DNA from: Streptomyces sp. M41(2017) | Lineage (GTDB): Bacteria > Actinomycetota > Actinomycetes > Streptomycetales > Streptomycetaceae | Direction of reading: 5' to 3' | DNA length: 64,000 nt | NCBI RefSeq assembly: GCF_002078175.1 | Contig: NZ_MWFK01000001.1 | Location: forward strand, 2,976,001 to 3,040,000 | Part shown: positions 63,574 to 64,000 of the stretch, one piece after another | Layout of the letters: each line of letters begins with the position of its first letter | Numbering within the stretch: the first letter of the stretch is position 1 | Position numbers and translations under genes: made by a program | The notes under the pieces: model-generated | Database searches by the model: none | What the model was told of the DNA's origin: nothing | What the model saw: the letters and a program-made list of their open reading frames with translations, nothing else

Positions 63574-64000
63574 ATGCTTGGTGTCATCGATCTCCCCACC
63601 TATCTGGCGGGGCTTGTGCTGATTGTCCTGTTGCCGGGACCGAACTCCTTGTACGTGCTGTCGGTCGCCGCCCGGAAGGGTGTGCGTACGGGGTACAGGG
63701 CCGCCGCGGGTGTGTGGTGCGGGGACACCGTGCTCATGACGCTCTCCGCGGCCGGTGTCGCGTCGCTGCTGCAGGCGAACGAGGTGCTGTTCGGGATCGT
63801 GAAGTACGCGGGCGCCGGCTATCTGACCTGGCTGGCGTTCGGAATGCTGCGGGCCGCGTGGACGATGTGGCGGGCCCGCCGGGAGGCCGCCGTCGAGAGC
63901 GCGGAGGCCGAGCCGGTGGCCGGGGAGCGGCCGTTCCGGCGAGCGTTCGTGATCAGCCTCTTCAACCCGAAGGCGATCCTGTTCTTCGTCGCCTTCTTCG
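63574..64000 (+). CDS. LysE/RhtB-family exporter (partial, cut by window end)
   Basis: The first 142 codons of an amino-acid efflux protein. Features are the N-terminal helix with VLLPGPNSLYVLSVAARKG, helices near residues 45-80 (GIVKYAGAGYLTWLAFGMLRA) and the conserved SLFNPKAILFFVAFF. The remainder lies beyond the right edge. LeuE-like members export leucine and related residues; the substrate is not certain. Confidence 0.9.
   Translation, partial: MLGVIDLPTYLAGLVLIVLLPGPNSLYVLSVAARKGVRTGYRAAAGVWCGDTVLMTLSAAGVASLLQANEVLFGIVKYAGAGYLTWLAFGMLRAAWTMWRARREAAVESAEAEPVAGERPFRRAFVISLFNPKAILFFVAFF

Overview
The window is a 64-kb stretch of Streptomyces chromosome. It is very GC-rich, with third codon positions almost all G or C, and has frequent GTG and TTG starts, ATGA/TGATG operon overlaps and perfect GC-rich terminator hairpins. 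The gene content is typical of a conserved core region: malate dehydrogenase, tryptophanyl-tRNA synthetase, serine hydroxymethyltransferase, the succinate dehydrogenase operon and many Actinobacteria-only membrane proteins. I see no phage, plasmid, insertion sequence, CRISPR, rRNA or tRNA.

Layout. 0-6.5 kb: a NarL-type response regulator (partner kinase off the left edge), an XRE-DUF2690 membrane regulator, mdh, a siderophore-interacting reductase and a membrane-anchored hypothetical. 6.6-14 kb: a choline/glycine betaine block with betaine aldehyde dehydrogenase, a choline oxidase-like GMC flavoenzyme, and an ABC importer whose permease is a fused tandem duplication. 14-21 kb: a PEP mutase-like protein, an AhpD-like protein divergent from a MocR-type regulator, an EamA transporter, a small Gly-rich lipoprotein followed by a glutathionylspermidine synthase-like ATP-grasp ligase (a YgiB/YgiC-like pair), and ornithine aminotransferase. 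21-27 kb: a ZTP riboswitch in front of glyA, an ECF sigma/membrane-partner operon flanked by two copies of the same promoter-like element, trpS and a 2H phosphoesterase.

27-36 kb: a divergent cluster encoding all four activities of the decaprenylphosphoryl-arabinose pathway (DprE2, DprE1, PAP2 phosphatase, UbiA-type phosphoribosyltransferase) plus a GtrA protein and a YihY protein. It is followed by a D,D-carboxypeptidase and a metallophosphoesterase. 36-46 kb: a peptide-binding protein, an LTA synthase-like sulfatase-fold enzyme, an OmpR-type two-component system divergent from an MMPL exporter, and a small operon ending in a TetR gene with two palindromic operators at its head. 47-53 kb: two TM2 proteins with a DUF2752 protein, then sdhCDAB. 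53-64 kb: an OHCU decarboxylase-like protein that seems to start at CTG and lacks the usual catalytic motifs, a GH20 hexosaminidase, a run of hypotheticals, two related ECF sigma/partner modules (the first partner degenerate), a lipoprotein L,D-transpeptidase, and a LysE transporter cut by the right edge.

How the genes work together. Many encode envelope functions: wall peptidases, a polyprenyl-arabinose donor, an LTA-like polymerase, and several sigma or sensor systems with membrane partners. They sit beside osmoprotectant synthesis and import and central carbon metabolism (mdh, sdh). The items most worth pursuing are the arabinose-donor cluster in an organism not known for arabinogalactan, the lipoprotein/ATP-grasp pair, the two repeated promoter elements (around 23.8/25.4 kb and at 57.2/58.6/62.2 kb), the possible small RNA near 62.2 kb, and the unusual OHCU-like protein.
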